This document shows, in pieces, positions 6,971 through 14,448 of a DNA stretch of 22,714 nucleotides; position 1 is the first letter of the stretch; every line of letters begins with the position of its first letter. The stretch is from assembly GCA_964418565.1 (NCBI GenBank), contig CAYQMB010000041.1, positions 1 to 22,714 of the forward strand. The letters run 5' to 3'. Under the pieces are notes generated by a model that was not told the origin of the DNA, did not search any database, and saw nothing but the letters and a program-made list of their open reading frames with translations. Origin of the DNA: JAQIBY01 sp964418565. GTDB lineage: Bacteria; Bacteroidota; Bacteroidia; Bacteroidales; ML635J-15. The translations under genes and the position numbers were made by a program.

Positions 6971-7573
6971 TTACATCAACTGGCTGTTTTTAAAACGCAT
7001 GTCCAGCTTTATGGCTTCTGTAGTTTCTTTGTCAGTAAGCATCTCTAACAGGCTGAACGCTACTTTCGGACCAGAAGCCGGCCCGTTGGACGTGATGATG
7101 TTTTTGTCAATGACAACAGATTGATTAATGATGTTGGCACCGAAATCTGCAAGTTCCTGCAGGCGTTTGCCTTTATTCAGATCCCAGGTTGTGGCATTGC
7201 GGTTTTCTAAAACGCCTGATTTGCCAAGCGCCAGAGCAGATACACAAATGGAGGCGATGATCTTTCCGTCACGATTAAATTCCCGGATAAGGTTTAAAAG
7301 TCGTTCATCGTACGCATCTTCATAAAAACCGGCCCATTCCATGCCTCCCGGTATGGCAAGGGCATCGTAATCGCTGACCTTTATTTGGTCAAATGGCAAC
7401 TCCGGTTCAACAATCAGATTCCAGCTGCATCTTAGCTTTGAGTGAAAAGCTGTGGTTGTCATATCTACCTGTTTATTGCCTGCTTCGTGGGTCCAGCCTA
7501 TGATGTCGGTGAAAACACTTGCCTCGTAGGCTTCAAATCCTTGTGCTAAAAATAACAGTACTTTTTTGTTCAT
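6971..7573 (-). CDS. DJ-1/PfpI-family protein
   Basis: Two hundred residues, beginning MNKKVLLFLAQGFEAYEASV. The DJ-1/PfpI class I glutamine amidotransferase-like fold is indicated by the N-terminal beta strand followed by the acidic motif (Glu17, the position of DJ-1 Glu18), 'YDALAIPGGMEWAG' (about 69-82), and the nucleophile elbow 'ASICVSALALG' with Cys110. Near the C-terminus are 'IITSNGPASGPKVAFSLLEM' and the final helix, as in DJ-1/YajL/ThiJ proteins. I do not see the canonical His after the elbow (DJ-1 His126), so activity as protease, glyoxalase or deglycase should not be assumed. No signal peptide; cytoplasmic. The gene is 36 bases downstream of the acuI-like gene on the same strand, so the two are probably co-transcribed, perhaps for reactive electrophile or oxidative stress. 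Confidence 0.85.
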   Translation of the reverse strand: MNKKVLLFLAQGFEAYEASVFTDIIGWTHEAGNKQVDMTTTAFHSKLRCSWNLIVEPELPFDQIKVSDYDALAIPGGMEWAGFYEDAYDERLLNLIREFNRDGKIIASICVSALALGKSGVLENRNATTWDLNKGKRLQELADFGANIINQSVVIDKNIITSNGPASGPKVAFSLLEMLTDKETTEAIKLDMRFKNSQLM

Positions 7574-7609
7574 CGGATTGCTTTATTCATCATGCGCTAA
7601 TCATCGCAT

Positions 7610-8605
7610 TTACTTGTTTATGTTAATCAGACAGTGTTTTTTCAATTTCCCATGCAGCATCAAATCAATCTTGCTTTCCAGTTCGTCCAGTCCGATTTCA
7701 ATGTTCATTTCAGACAATTGATCAGGTTTCCATTCGCTTGCCAGTTTGTTCCACAGTTTTTTACGTTGGCTCATCGGTAGATTCTGAGAGTCAATCCCAA
7801 TCAGGCTGATGCCACGCAGGATAAACGGAAATACCGTTAGGTTAAGCTTAGGTGATGCTACATTTCCACAGCAGGTTATGCTGCCGTTTGCAGCCGTTGA
7901 CTTGATGATGTTCTCCAGAATCACACCCCCTGTGGTGTCAATTGCGCCTGCAAACAGAGGTTTCAATAACGGCTTATTGTCCATGTTTTCAACCTCCTCA
8001 CGCGGCATGATTTTATCTGCTCCAAGGCCCTCTAAATACGATTTCTGAGATGCTTTGCCAGTGATGGCAGTAACTGAATAACCCAGCTTTGAAAGCATGG
8101 AAATACTCAGGGACCCAACACCTCCGGTGGCTCCGGAAACAATGATTTTCCCATCGGAAGGTTTTATGTTTTCTGCCAGTCGCATAACAGAAATGCCTGC
8201 TGTCAAACCGGCTGTACCGTACATCATGGCTTCTTTCATGCTCAAATGTTCAGGCAAATGGATAGCCCATGCAGAGGGGACACGTATGTATTCACTGAAT
8301 CCCCCATCCGTATTCATGCCCAGATCGTAGCTTGTTACTATAACCTTGTCGTTTGTTGTGAAAGCAGGATCTTTGGATTCAACAATGGTTCCAACGGCGT
8401 CTATACCCGGAGTGTGCGGGTATTTTTTGGTGACGCCTTTGTTGCCCGAAGCAGAAAGAGCATCCTTATAGTTTAGTGATGAGTAGGATAGCTTGATCAG
8501 CAATTCGCCTGATGGTAAATCCTCAATGGTTTTTGTTTTTATTGTGCGGATATATTGGCCGTCTTTTTCTTCAACTACAAACGCTCTGAATTCCGGATTT
8601 TCCAT
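7610..8605 (-). CDS. acuI: YhdH/AcuI-type NADPH-dependent acryloyl-CoA reductase (MDR family)
   Basis: Of 331 residues, the usual length for YhdH/AcuI quinone-oxidoreductase-like enzymes. Hallmarks: 'SYSSLNYKDALSASG' (about 40-54), 'HTPGIDAVGTIVES' (64-77), the NADPH-binding glycine motif 'SGATGGVGS' (157-165), 'GAIDTTGG', and 'LIGIDSQNLPM', which corresponds to the subfamily's G-I-D-S...P-M motif. There are no zinc ligands of the classical alcohol dehydrogenases, as expected. Family members reduce acryloyl-CoA to propionyl-CoA, detoxifying a reactive electrophile; the exact substrate here is inferred. Cytosolic. It heads the acuI-like/DJ-1-like pair on the minus strand. The promoter should lie between 8606 and 8764, where a small palindrome is found (8620-8634). 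Confidence 0.88.
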   Translation of the reverse strand: MENPEFRAFVVEEKDGQYIRTIKTKTIEDLPSGELLIKLSYSSLNYKDALSASGNKGVTKKYPHTPGIDAVGTIVESKDPAFTTNDKVIVTSYDLGMNTDGGFSEYIRVPSAWAIHLPEHLSMKEAMMYGTAGLTAGISVMRLAENIKPSDGKIIVSGATGGVGSLSISMLSKLGYSVTAITGKASQKSYLEGLGADKIMPREEVENMDNKPLLKPLFAGAIDTTGGVILENIIKSTAANGSITCCGNVASPKLNLTVFPFILRGISLIGIDSQNLPMSQRKKLWNKLASEWKPDQLSEMNIEIGLDELESKIDLMLHGKLKKHCLININK

Positions 8606-8619
8606 GTGTTTTTGTTTCT

Positions 8620-8634
8620 GTTTAATCGTTAAAC
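8620..8634. promoter_or_regulatory. Short palindrome upstream of the acuI-like gene
   Basis: GTTTAA-tcg-TTAAAC, 6-bp arms with a 3-base centre, 15 bases upstream of the ATG. On the minus strand it overlaps TACGTTTA, a near match to a -7 box. An operator is possible, but arms this short in AT-rich DNA can arise by chance. Confidence 0.25.
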
Positions 8635-8764
8635 GTATTTTTGAGGGCTTTGTTCATTTGATGGCTTCGCGGAAATCTGCTCTGAGAAATCAGGCGATTT
8701 CATATCGCTAATGTGGATAAATACGTTTCAACCTCAATCCGTAACCAAAAACTCACAGAGGTTT

Positions 8765-9226
8765 CTATTTCCCGTGCGTATGCAACCCGCATTCCTTCCC
8801 GGATGACTGTTCCCACCACCACCTGCCGGCACGGAAATCTTCTCCGGGCTCAATGGCACGTGTGCAGGGAGCACAGCCAATGCTGACAAAGCCTTTGTCA
8901 AACAGTGTGTTGTACGGTATGTTTTTGTCGCGGATACGTGCCTCCACATCATCCAGCGTCCAGTCAACCAGCGGATTCATNNNNNNNNNNNNNNNNNNNN
9001 NNNNNNNNNNNNNNNNNNNNNNNNNNNNNNNNNNNNNNNNNNNNNNNNNNNNNNNNNNNNNNNNNNNNNNNNNNNNNNNNTAATCCGTAATAACCTGATC
9101 TTCCAGGCCAAAACTGGTGGTGAAAATGCATTTGCCGGGAAACTGCCGGGAAATGATTTCCAGGCGTTCTTCGATTGGTTTATTGTTAAGCGATTTGCGG
9201 ATGGTATCTGTGTTCATATTAGTCAT
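8765..9226 (-). CDS. cysH: Phosphoadenylyl-/adenylyl-sulfate reductase, interrupted by assembly gap
   Basis: The N-terminal part (MTNMNTDTIRKSLNNKPIEE ... 'CIFTTSFGLEDQVITD') and the C-terminal part ('VDWTLDDVEARIRDKNIPYN', 'GFVSIGCAPCTRAIEPGEDF', 'RAGRWWW', 'ECGLHTHGK') belong to CysH. The enzyme reduces activated sulfate to sulfite in cysteine biosynthesis. The 'CAPC' pair marks the [4Fe-4S] type that generally uses APS rather than PAPS; its partner CC pair would lie in the unsequenced part. 'ECGLH' carries the catalytic Cys. Visible residues number only about 119, against about 235 for the family. The 100 N at 8981-9080 therefore stand for a gap of unknown size, probably about 100-120 codons, and the frame continuity across the Ns is a coincidence. 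The start overlaps the DUF2061 stop (ATGACTAA), which suggests translational coupling. Confidence 0.9.
   Translation of the reverse strand: MTNMNTDTIRKSLNNKPIEERLEIISRQFPGKCIFTTSFGLEDQVITDXXXXXXXXXXXXXXXXXXXXXXXXXXXXXXXXXXMNPLVDWTLDDVEARIRDKNIPYNTLFDKGFVSIGCAPCTRAIEPGEDFRAGRWWWEQSSGKECGLHTHGK
8981..9080. other. Scaffold gap (100 N) inside cysH
   Basis: Exactly 100 N, the conventional placeholder for a gap of unknown length. Comparing the flanking CysH pieces with the family indicates that the missing DNA is longer than 100 bases, by my estimate about 300-360. Downstream coordinates are therefore nominal. Confidence 0.97.
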
Positions 9227-9599
9227 GATTGCTTCTAAAAGGGTTTAGTATTATTCGTTTGACAATTTTACGGCGAATCATAGAATTTCGCCGTATGATA
9301 ACTCGCATCCGGCCCCAGCGTACACTTGTCCAGGCCCGTTCGTGAAGAAAATACAGCAGCATCTTAATGCCCGATTCTGCCACAGCAACACCTGTTGCTT
9401 TTTGAGCAGCGTGGGGATCATCACCAAAAAACAACATGGCCAGAGCAAAAGTGGTGGCCGATGCAATAACACGCCAGGTAATGGCCTTGGCAATGCTTTT
9501 TACAGGTCGGTCTCTTACGGTTGAAATTCGCTTAGCCTTTTTTCTGGCTTTTCGCTTTGCCCGTGCCGTCTTGTATTCTTCTGTTTTCTTATCAAACAT
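9219..9599 (-). CDS. DUF2061 small membrane protein, coupled to cysH
   Basis: Of 126 residues. A strongly basic N-terminus (MFDKKTEEYKTARAKRKARK, residues 1-20) is followed by the DUF2061 signature 'RPVKSIAKAITWRVIASATT' (about 31-50), a hydrophobic helix 'TTFALAMLFF', and a second segment 'GVAVAESGIKMLLYFLHERA' (about 70-89), then a basic tail. DUF2061 proteins are small inner-membrane proteins; in Bacteroidota and other bacteria they are often encoded beside sulfate-assimilation genes. The role is not established. Its TAA overlaps the cysH ATG in an 8-nt overlap (9219-9226), which supports a functional link with sulfate reduction. The basic ends should stay in the cytoplasm. Confidence 0.85.
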   Translation of the reverse strand: MFDKKTEEYKTARAKRKARKKAKRISTVRDRPVKSIAKAITWRVIASATTFALAMLFFGDDPHAAQKATGVAVAESGIKMLLYFLHERAWTSVRWGRMRVIIRRNSMIRRKIVKRIILNPFRSNHD

Positions 9600-9660
9600 T
9601 CAGCGTTTCTGCATTCAGTTTTTCAAAGGTTGAAAATAGTAAGAGATGAATAAGTAAAAG

Positions 9661-9680
9661 TACGAATTTTGAAATTCGTA
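9661..9680. promoter_or_regulatory. 20-bp perfect palindrome, candidate operator
   Basis: TACGAATTT-tg-AAATTCGTA: 9-bp perfect arms around a 2-base centre. It lies between the divergent DUF2061-cysH pair (start 9599) and the fibronectin-repeat gene (start 9801), 61 bases upstream of the DUF2061 ATG. Its symmetry is typical of sites for dimeric regulators. The regulated gene is more likely the sulfur pair, from distance alone. There is no T-tract, so it is not an obvious terminator. Confidence 0.5.
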
Positions 9681-9762
9681 TTTGTGCGAAAAGTGTTTTA
9701 AGAAACTCTTAGCCAATGTAATAATTGTTTAGTCGCTTTTTCTCTGAGTGCATTGTTTTTAT

Positions 9763-9770
9763 TACTTTTG
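9763..9770 (+). promoter_or_regulatory. Possible -7 box TACTTTTG for the fibronectin-repeat gene
   Basis: TACTTTTG matches TAnnTTTG and lies 30 bases before the ATG at 9801. This supports a short leader and argues against the upstream in-frame codon at 9753 as the start. T-rich DNA about 20 bases upstream may serve as the -33 region. Confidence 0.45.
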
Positions 9771-9800
9771 CTCGCATTACAATTAAAACAGTTATTAATC

Positions 9801-12389
9801 ATGACGTACACGAAAGTATTTTTTTTAGCAATATTGATGATGCCATTTCAGGTTTTGTTGGCCATAAATTCACCTTCAAATGTTTCTCCATCTGATGGTG
9901 CAACAGACCAGGCAGTTTCCCTGACACTTGACTGGTCCGCGGTGAGTGGTAATTCCGGTTATATTTATCAAATTGATACAGTCAGTAGTTTTGACTCCCC
10001 GGCATTGGTGGAGGGCGATTCTCCTATGAATACTTCGGGAACCATCGTAAGTGATCTGAGATTCGGTACTACTTACCACTGGCGTGTACGGGCATATGAT
10101 GATGTTGATACCTCTGTCTGGTCAGTACCAACCGAATTTGCCACCACAGATCAACTGACCAATGTTTCTCCATCCGATGGTGCAACAGATCAGGCAGTTT
10201 CCATGGCACTTGACTGGTCAGCTATTTACGGAAATTCCGGCTACATTTTTCAAATTGATACAGTCAGTAGCTTTGACTCTGCTGAATTGGTGGAGGGCGA
10301 TTCTCCCGTGAATACTTCGGAAACCACCATCAGTGATCTGAGGTTTGGTACTGTTTACTACTGGCGTGCCCGGGTTTACAATGATGTTGATACGTCTGCC
10401 TGGTCAGTGCCAACCGAATTTACCACCACAGATCAACTGACCAATGTTTCTCCATCCGATGGTGCTGTCAATCAGGATGTCGGCCTTGACATTGACTGGT
10501 CTTACATCAGCGGCTTGTCCGGATATTTGTACGAGCTTGATACGGTTCCCGATTTTAGCTCGCCTGTTTTATTTAGTGGCTCTGCTGGCTCTTCCCCTTC
10601 TGAGGCAAGTGTATCAGACTTGTATTTTGGCACCACGTATTACTGGCGCGTGCGGGCTTACAATGGTGTTGATACGTCTGCCTGGTCAGTACCAACCGAA
10701 TTTACCACAGCAAACCAGCTTACCAATGTCTCACCATCTGACGGAGCAGTGAATCAGGATGTCGGCCTTGACATTGACTGGTCTTACATCAGCGGCTTGT
10801 CCGGATATTTGTACGAGCTTGATACGGTTCCCGATTTTAGCTCGCCTGTTTTATTTAGTGGCTCTGCTGGCTCTTCCCCTTCTGAGGCAAGTGTATCAGA
10901 CTTGTATTTTGGCACCACGTATTACTGGCGTGTCCGGGCTTACAATGGTGTTGATACTTCTGCCTGGTCTGTCGCAACAGAATTTACAACAAGCGATCAA
11001 CTGACCAATCTTTATCCGTCCGACGGTGCTGTCAATCAGGATGTCGGTCTTGACATAGACTGGTCTTACATCAGCGGCTTGTCCGGATATTTGTATGAGC
11101 TTGATACGGTTCCTGATTTCAGCTCACCTGTTTTGATGAGTGGCAACAGTGGTTCTTCATCTTCTGAGGCAAGTGTATCTGACCTGTATTTTGGCACCAC
11201 CTACTACTGGCGCGTGCGGGCTTACAATGATGTTGATACGTCAGAATGGTCAGATGTAACAGATTTTTCCACAGTATCAACGCTTTCAAATACGTCGCCG
11301 GCTGATGGCAGCATGAATATCGCGGTTAATCCAACCCTTGACTGGTCGTATATCTCTGGTCTGGATGGATACATCTGTCAGGTGGATACATCCGAAGCAT
11401 TTAATTCACCGCTTCTTCAGCAACTAACCTCACCTTCAGGAAGCTCTCAGGCAGATGTGTCCGGCTTACTCTTTGGAACAACCTATCATTGGCGGGTTGC
11501 TGCTTATCATACTCAGGACACATCCGAATGGACTGATGTCTGGGAATTTACAACAGACTATGAGCTGACAGAAGCACCCGTGCTTGTAAGTCCTGCCGAC
11601 CAAAGTACAGATATATCGTTTGAATCAGTGGCAGCAGAATGGTCGTCTGTGGATGGAGCGGATTCATATCAGTATCAGTATAGCACAGATCAAGCATTTG
11701 AAACATCTGTTAACAGCGGGATGACTTCACTTTTTACATCAAACTTTTCTGATATGCTGCCACAAACGGCTTATTACTGGCGTGTTCGTGCTGCAAATGA
11801 CAATGGTTATTCACCGTGGTCGGAAGTGTGGATGTTCACCACGGAAAGCACTCCTCTTGAGCCTCCGGTGCTGGTTTCTCCTGAAAATAATGCTACAGGT
11901 GTTGATCCTTCAGAAGTTGACCTGGTTTGGCAGGATGTGTTTGGAGCAAGTGAATTTGATTATCAGGTATCAACAGATTCATCTTTTGAATCCGGTGTGA
12001 CAAGTGGTACTTACAATGATACCGTGTTTAGTGTTATTGGAGTATCTGAAGAAACACAATATTTCTGGCGGGTGAGATCCGGTGATGGTACTCAGCAAAG
12101 TGACTGGTCTGAAACCTGGTCTTTTACGACCGGCCTGTATATCGGAATGCAGTTTCCAAATGGTGACGACTTTCAGATATATCCAAATCCTGCCCGTGAT
12201 TTTGTGTGTTTTAAAAACCGGCCGGCCATTGGTTCCGTTGTAGAAATACTGAATGATAAAGGACAGTTGGTAATGAAACACGAATTGAGGACAAATCGCC
12301 TGGATGTCTCTGCCCTGCCTGCCGGTGTATATGTTGTCAGAGTGTTTTCAGAAGGTAAACAGTCGTATGGAAAGTTGTTGATCCGTTAA
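9801..12389 (+). CDS. T9SS-exported surface protein of tandem fibronectin-III-like modules
   Basis: The ATG at 9801 begins a signal peptide (MTYTKVFFLAILMMPFQVLL); the in-frame extension to 9753 crosses the promoter-like box and was rejected. The 862-residue product has six consecutive 94-residue modules. Each contains 'SPSDGA...' or similar, an 'LDWS...SGYxYxxDT' segment, and 'FGTTYYWRVRAYN' followed by 'VDTS.WS...EFTT'. Two more diverged modules follow (about 592-690 and 691-785), with 'YYWRVRAANDNG' and 'YFWRVRSGDG'. The end is a T9SS sorting domain: 'DFQIYPNPARDFV', 'VEILNDKGQLV', 'LPAGVYVVRVFSEGKQSYGK'. No enzyme domain is present, so it is probably a stalk-like adhesin or matrix protein. 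Modules 3-5 are almost identical, so recombination could change repeat number. The function is inferred only from architecture. Confidence 0.9.
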   Translation: MTYTKVFFLAILMMPFQVLLAINSPSNVSPSDGATDQAVSLTLDWSAVSGNSGYIYQIDTVSSFDSPALVEGDSPMNTSGTIVSDLRFGTTYHWRVRAYDDVDTSVWSVPTEFATTDQLTNVSPSDGATDQAVSMALDWSAIYGNSGYIFQIDTVSSFDSAELVEGDSPVNTSETTISDLRFGTVYYWRARVYNDVDTSAWSVPTEFTTTDQLTNVSPSDGAVNQDVGLDIDWSYISGLSGYLYELDTVPDFSSPVLFSGSAGSSPSEASVSDLYFGTTYYWRVRAYNGVDTSAWSVPTEFTTANQLTNVSPSDGAVNQDVGLDIDWSYISGLSGYLYELDTVPDFSSPVLFSGSAGSSPSEASVSDLYFGTTYYWRVRAYNGVDTSAWSVATEFTTSDQLTNLYPSDGAVNQDVGLDIDWSYISGLSGYLYELDTVPDFSSPVLMSGNSGSSSSEASVSDLYFGTTYYWRVRAYNDVDTSEWSDVTDFSTVSTLSNTSPADGSMNIAVNPTLDWSYISGLDGYICQVDTSEAFNSPLLQQLTSPSGSSQADVSGLLFGTTYHWRVAAYHTQDTSEWTDVWEFTTDYELTEAPVLVSPADQSTDISFESVAAEWSSVDGADSYQYQYSTDQAFETSVNSGMTSLFTSNFSDMLPQTAYYWRVRAANDNGYSPWSEVWMFTTESTPLEPPVLVSPENNATGVDPSEVDLVWQDVFGASEFDYQVSTDSSFESGVTSGTYNDTVFSVIGVSEETQYFWRVRSGDGTQQSDWSETWSFTTGLYIGMQFPNGDDFQIYPNPARDFVCFKNRPAIGSVVEILNDKGQLVMKHELRTNRLDVSALPAGVYVVRVFSEGKQSYGKLLIR
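9906..11597 (+). repeat. Six tandem 282-nt coding repeats
   Basis: The equivalent codon (GAC/GAT/AAT in 'TDQ', 'NQD' or 'NIA') recurs at 9906, 10188, 10470, 10752, 11034 and 11316, an exact 282-nt spacing (94 codons). Modules 1-2 form one subtype (ATDQAVS) and 3-5 another (AVNQDVGLDIDWSYISGLSG). Module 6 is diverged. Bases 10470-10648 and 10752-10930 are identical over 179 nt, marking a recent duplication or conversion. Confidence 0.9.
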
Positions 12390-12458
12390 TTTATTTGCGC
12401 TGAAAGTTGTGTTGTCAACAATTAGAAGTAAAAGCTGTTTATCTCCAAAAGAGAGAAA

Positions 12459-12905
12459 ATGAAAATGTCGTTTTGCTTAATTGCTTTCATCGTATTGACA
12501 TCAACAACTATGGCACAGGAAAATGAAGATAATTACAAGGAACTCAGTCCTGAGGAAAAGCGGGTAATCATTAACAAAGGCACTGAAATGCCTTTTACCG
12601 GCAAGTACGAGGACCATTGGAAAGAGGGAGTCTATACCTGCAAACGCTGCGGAGCACATTTGTATCGCTCATCAGCCAAATTTGATGCGCATTGCGGATG
12701 GCCCAGTTTTGATGATGAAATAGAAGGAGCTGTAACACGAAAGACCGATGCGGATGGTGTTAGAACAGAAATTATTTGCAGCAATTGTGGCGCTCACCTG
12801 GGACATGTATTTACCGGCGAAGGATTTACTGATAAAAACATACGCCATTGTGTGAATTCAATCAGCATGGAATTTATTCCTCTTGACGAGCTGGATACGG
12901 AGTGA
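12459..12905 (+). CDS. msrB: Exported methionine-R-sulfoxide reductase B
   Basis: Of 148 residues, starting with a signal peptide (MKMSFCLIAFIVLTSTTMAQ), so the enzyme acts outside the cytoplasm. The MsrB domain follows: 'LSPEEKRVIINKGTEMPFTG' (29-48), zinc ligands in 'CKRC' (Cys61, Cys64) and 'CSNC' (Cys107, Cys110), 'DAHCGWPSFDDEI' (76-88, with Cys79 as a possible resolving Cys), 'GHVF.GEGF', and 'RHCVNSISMEF' with catalytic Cys131. MsrB reduces methionine-R-sulfoxide in proteins and needs an electron donor, here presumably a periplasmic thioredoxin-like partner not seen in the window. It may repair oxidised surface proteins. The start at 12459 could instead be 12465 (second Met). Its stop is 2 bases from the stop of the converging helicase gene. 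Confidence 0.94.
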   Translation: MKMSFCLIAFIVLTSTTMAQENEDNYKELSPEEKRVIINKGTEMPFTGKYEDHWKEGVYTCKRCGAHLYRSSAKFDAHCGWPSFDDEIEGAVTRKTDADGVRTEIICSNCGAHLGHVFTGEGFTDKNIRHCVNSISMEFIPLDELDTE

Positions 12906-12907
12906 CA

Positions 12908-14338
12908 TTATTCCACGGCAGAATTTTCTGTGAAATAATCATCCGGAAAATTAACCAGAAAGACCTTGCTTGTTGCCCTGGTAATTGCTGTGTACATCCA
13001 GCGATAATATGATACTCCCATCATGTCTTCGGTGACATACCCCTGATCGATAAAGATTGAATGCCACTGGCCTCCCTGGCTTTTGTGACAAGTCATGGCG
13101 TAGGCGTATTTTACCTGCAAAGCGTTTAAAAACGGATCCTTACGCATTGCCTCTCTCTGTTTTTTAGCATCCAGGTGCTGATAATCAAGTTTAACATCTT
13201 CATACAGCTTCCGGCTTTCCTCCCCTGGTAGTGATGCGGAGTTGATTTCCAGTGTGTCGAGCAATAAACGTGCTTCAATTTCCAGCTCCGGATAATCCAC
13301 AAAGCGCAATTCAGCATCCTGAAACCTGTGACCGTACATGTCAGTTGCATTTTTCAGCCTCACGATTTCCACCATATCACCATTGGCAATGAACTCAATG
13401 GGTGCTTTTTCCGGTAGCCAGGTATAATTGTTTTTTACAACCATCAGCAAATCTCCGGGCGAGAGCTCCTCTTCACGCCAGAGAATTTGATTGCGGATGC
13501 CCTGATTATAAATGTTAGCGTTTTTATTGGACCGGCAAACCACTTTTACTTCGTCCATTCCATGTCTGTCATATTCGGTCTCGAGGGTGTCCACAAGTTC
13601 ATTACCGGTAATGCGTTCGATATCTGGATAGGGAGTGGTATTGAATTGCGGAAGTCCGTTTGGATTGCTGATTAAACGCTTGCGTAAGGCAGTTGCATTC
13701 ATTAAAATCCCGGAATCTCTGGCCTGGCGGATGACTTCGGTCATTTCATGCTCGCTGACATGCATGCCCATGGCAGATAATTCTGTTGCGTCGAGGGCAG
13801 GAGAGAGGTCTGTGTTTACCGGTGGCAGTTGGGCTGTATCACCAATCAAAATTAGTTTACAATTATTCCTGCTGAATACAAATTGCAACAAATCATTTAA
13901 CAGGCGTCCGCTGCCAAACATGCTGTTGGGTGCAAACTCATTGGATATCATGGAAGCCTCATCAACAATGAAAACCGTATCGCCACGCTTATTAAAGCCC
14001 AGACCAAATCCGGAAAACATGTTGCTGCCGGATTTCTGACGATAAATTTCTTTATGGATGGTGTAAGCGGGGAATCCACTGCTATGTGATAATACCTTTG
14101 CAGCTCTGCCGGTAGGTGCCATTAACTGAAACCGTACTTTCATTTTATCAAGGCTCTGTACGAACGCACTGATGATGCTGGTTTTTCCTGTGCCTGCATA
14201 GCCTTTGAGAATAAAAACGGATTCATCTACTGATGTGAACATAAAATTTTCCAGTTTATGCAACAGATGCAGTTGATCCTGCGTTGCATCATATGGAAAG
14301 AGACTTAGGATTTGATTTGTGAGAAAGTTTTTTATCAT
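12908..14338 (-). CDS. RecD-like SF1 DNA helicase (UvrD_C_2 family)
   Basis: Of 476 residues with a complete set of superfamily 1 helicase motifs. Motif I (Walker A) is 'GYAGTGKTS' (46-54, Lys52); 'APTGRAAKVL' is motif Ia (74-83); 'VFIVDEASM' is Walker B (Asp126, Glu127); 'LIGDTAQLPPV' (164-174) is motif III; 'YAMTCHKSQGGQW' (413-425) and 'YTAITRATSKV' (449-459) form the UvrD_C_2 region and motif VI. The order matches short RecD-like/Dda-like 5'-3' helicases rather than the longer RecD2, since no long N-terminal extension is present. Expected role: ATP-driven DNA unwinding in repair or replication. The gene is divergent from the 14449-22593 gene train, which ends in an AddB-like nuclease; co-function is possible but unproven. 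It converges with msrB with no room for a dedicated terminator. Confidence 0.92.
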   Translation of the reverse strand: MIKNFLTNQILSLFPYDATQDQLHLLHKLENFMFTSVDESVFILKGYAGTGKTSIISAFVQSLDKMKVRFQLMAPTGRAAKVLSHSSGFPAYTIHKEIYRQKSGSNMFSGFGLGFNKRGDTVFIVDEASMISNEFAPNSMFGSGRLLNDLLQFVFSRNNCKLILIGDTAQLPPVNTDLSPALDATELSAMGMHVSEHEMTEVIRQARDSGILMNATALRKRLISNPNGLPQFNTTPYPDIERITGNELVDTLETEYDRHGMDEVKVVCRSNKNANIYNQGIRNQILWREEELSPGDLLMVVKNNYTWLPEKAPIEFIANGDMVEIVRLKNATDMYGHRFQDAELRFVDYPELEIEARLLLDTLEINSASLPGEESRKLYEDVKLDYQHLDAKKQREAMRKDPFLNALQVKYAYAMTCHKSQGGQWHSIFIDQGYVTEDMMGVSYYRWMYTAITRATSKVFLVNFPDDYFTENSAVE

Positions 14339-14374
14339 TTTGATTGAATCCTGCGGATTTTTCTTAAAAAATAC

Positions 14375-14382
14375 TAATTTTG
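14375..14382 (+). promoter_or_regulatory. Possible -7 box TAATTTTG for the 14449-22593 gene train
   Basis: TAATTTTG matches TAnnTTTG. It lies in the 110-base gap between the divergent helicase gene and the first gene of the long plus-strand train, giving a leader of about 60 bases. It is the best candidate for the main promoter of that train; the -33 element is not clear. Confidence 0.45.
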
Positions 14383-14448
14383 CTGCAAACCTTAGTGGGT
14401 TTTAACATCAAACAACGAGGAATCGAAATTATAAAAATTAAAGAAACA

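Noticed and set aside
8853..9090. Open frames running through the N block
   Set aside because: Ns contain no stops, so the frames are artefacts of the gap.
10444..11004. Two similar alternative-frame proteins inside the fibronectin-repeat gene
   Set aside because: They are shifted-frame readings of the same tandem repeat, so they look alike only because the DNA is duplicated.
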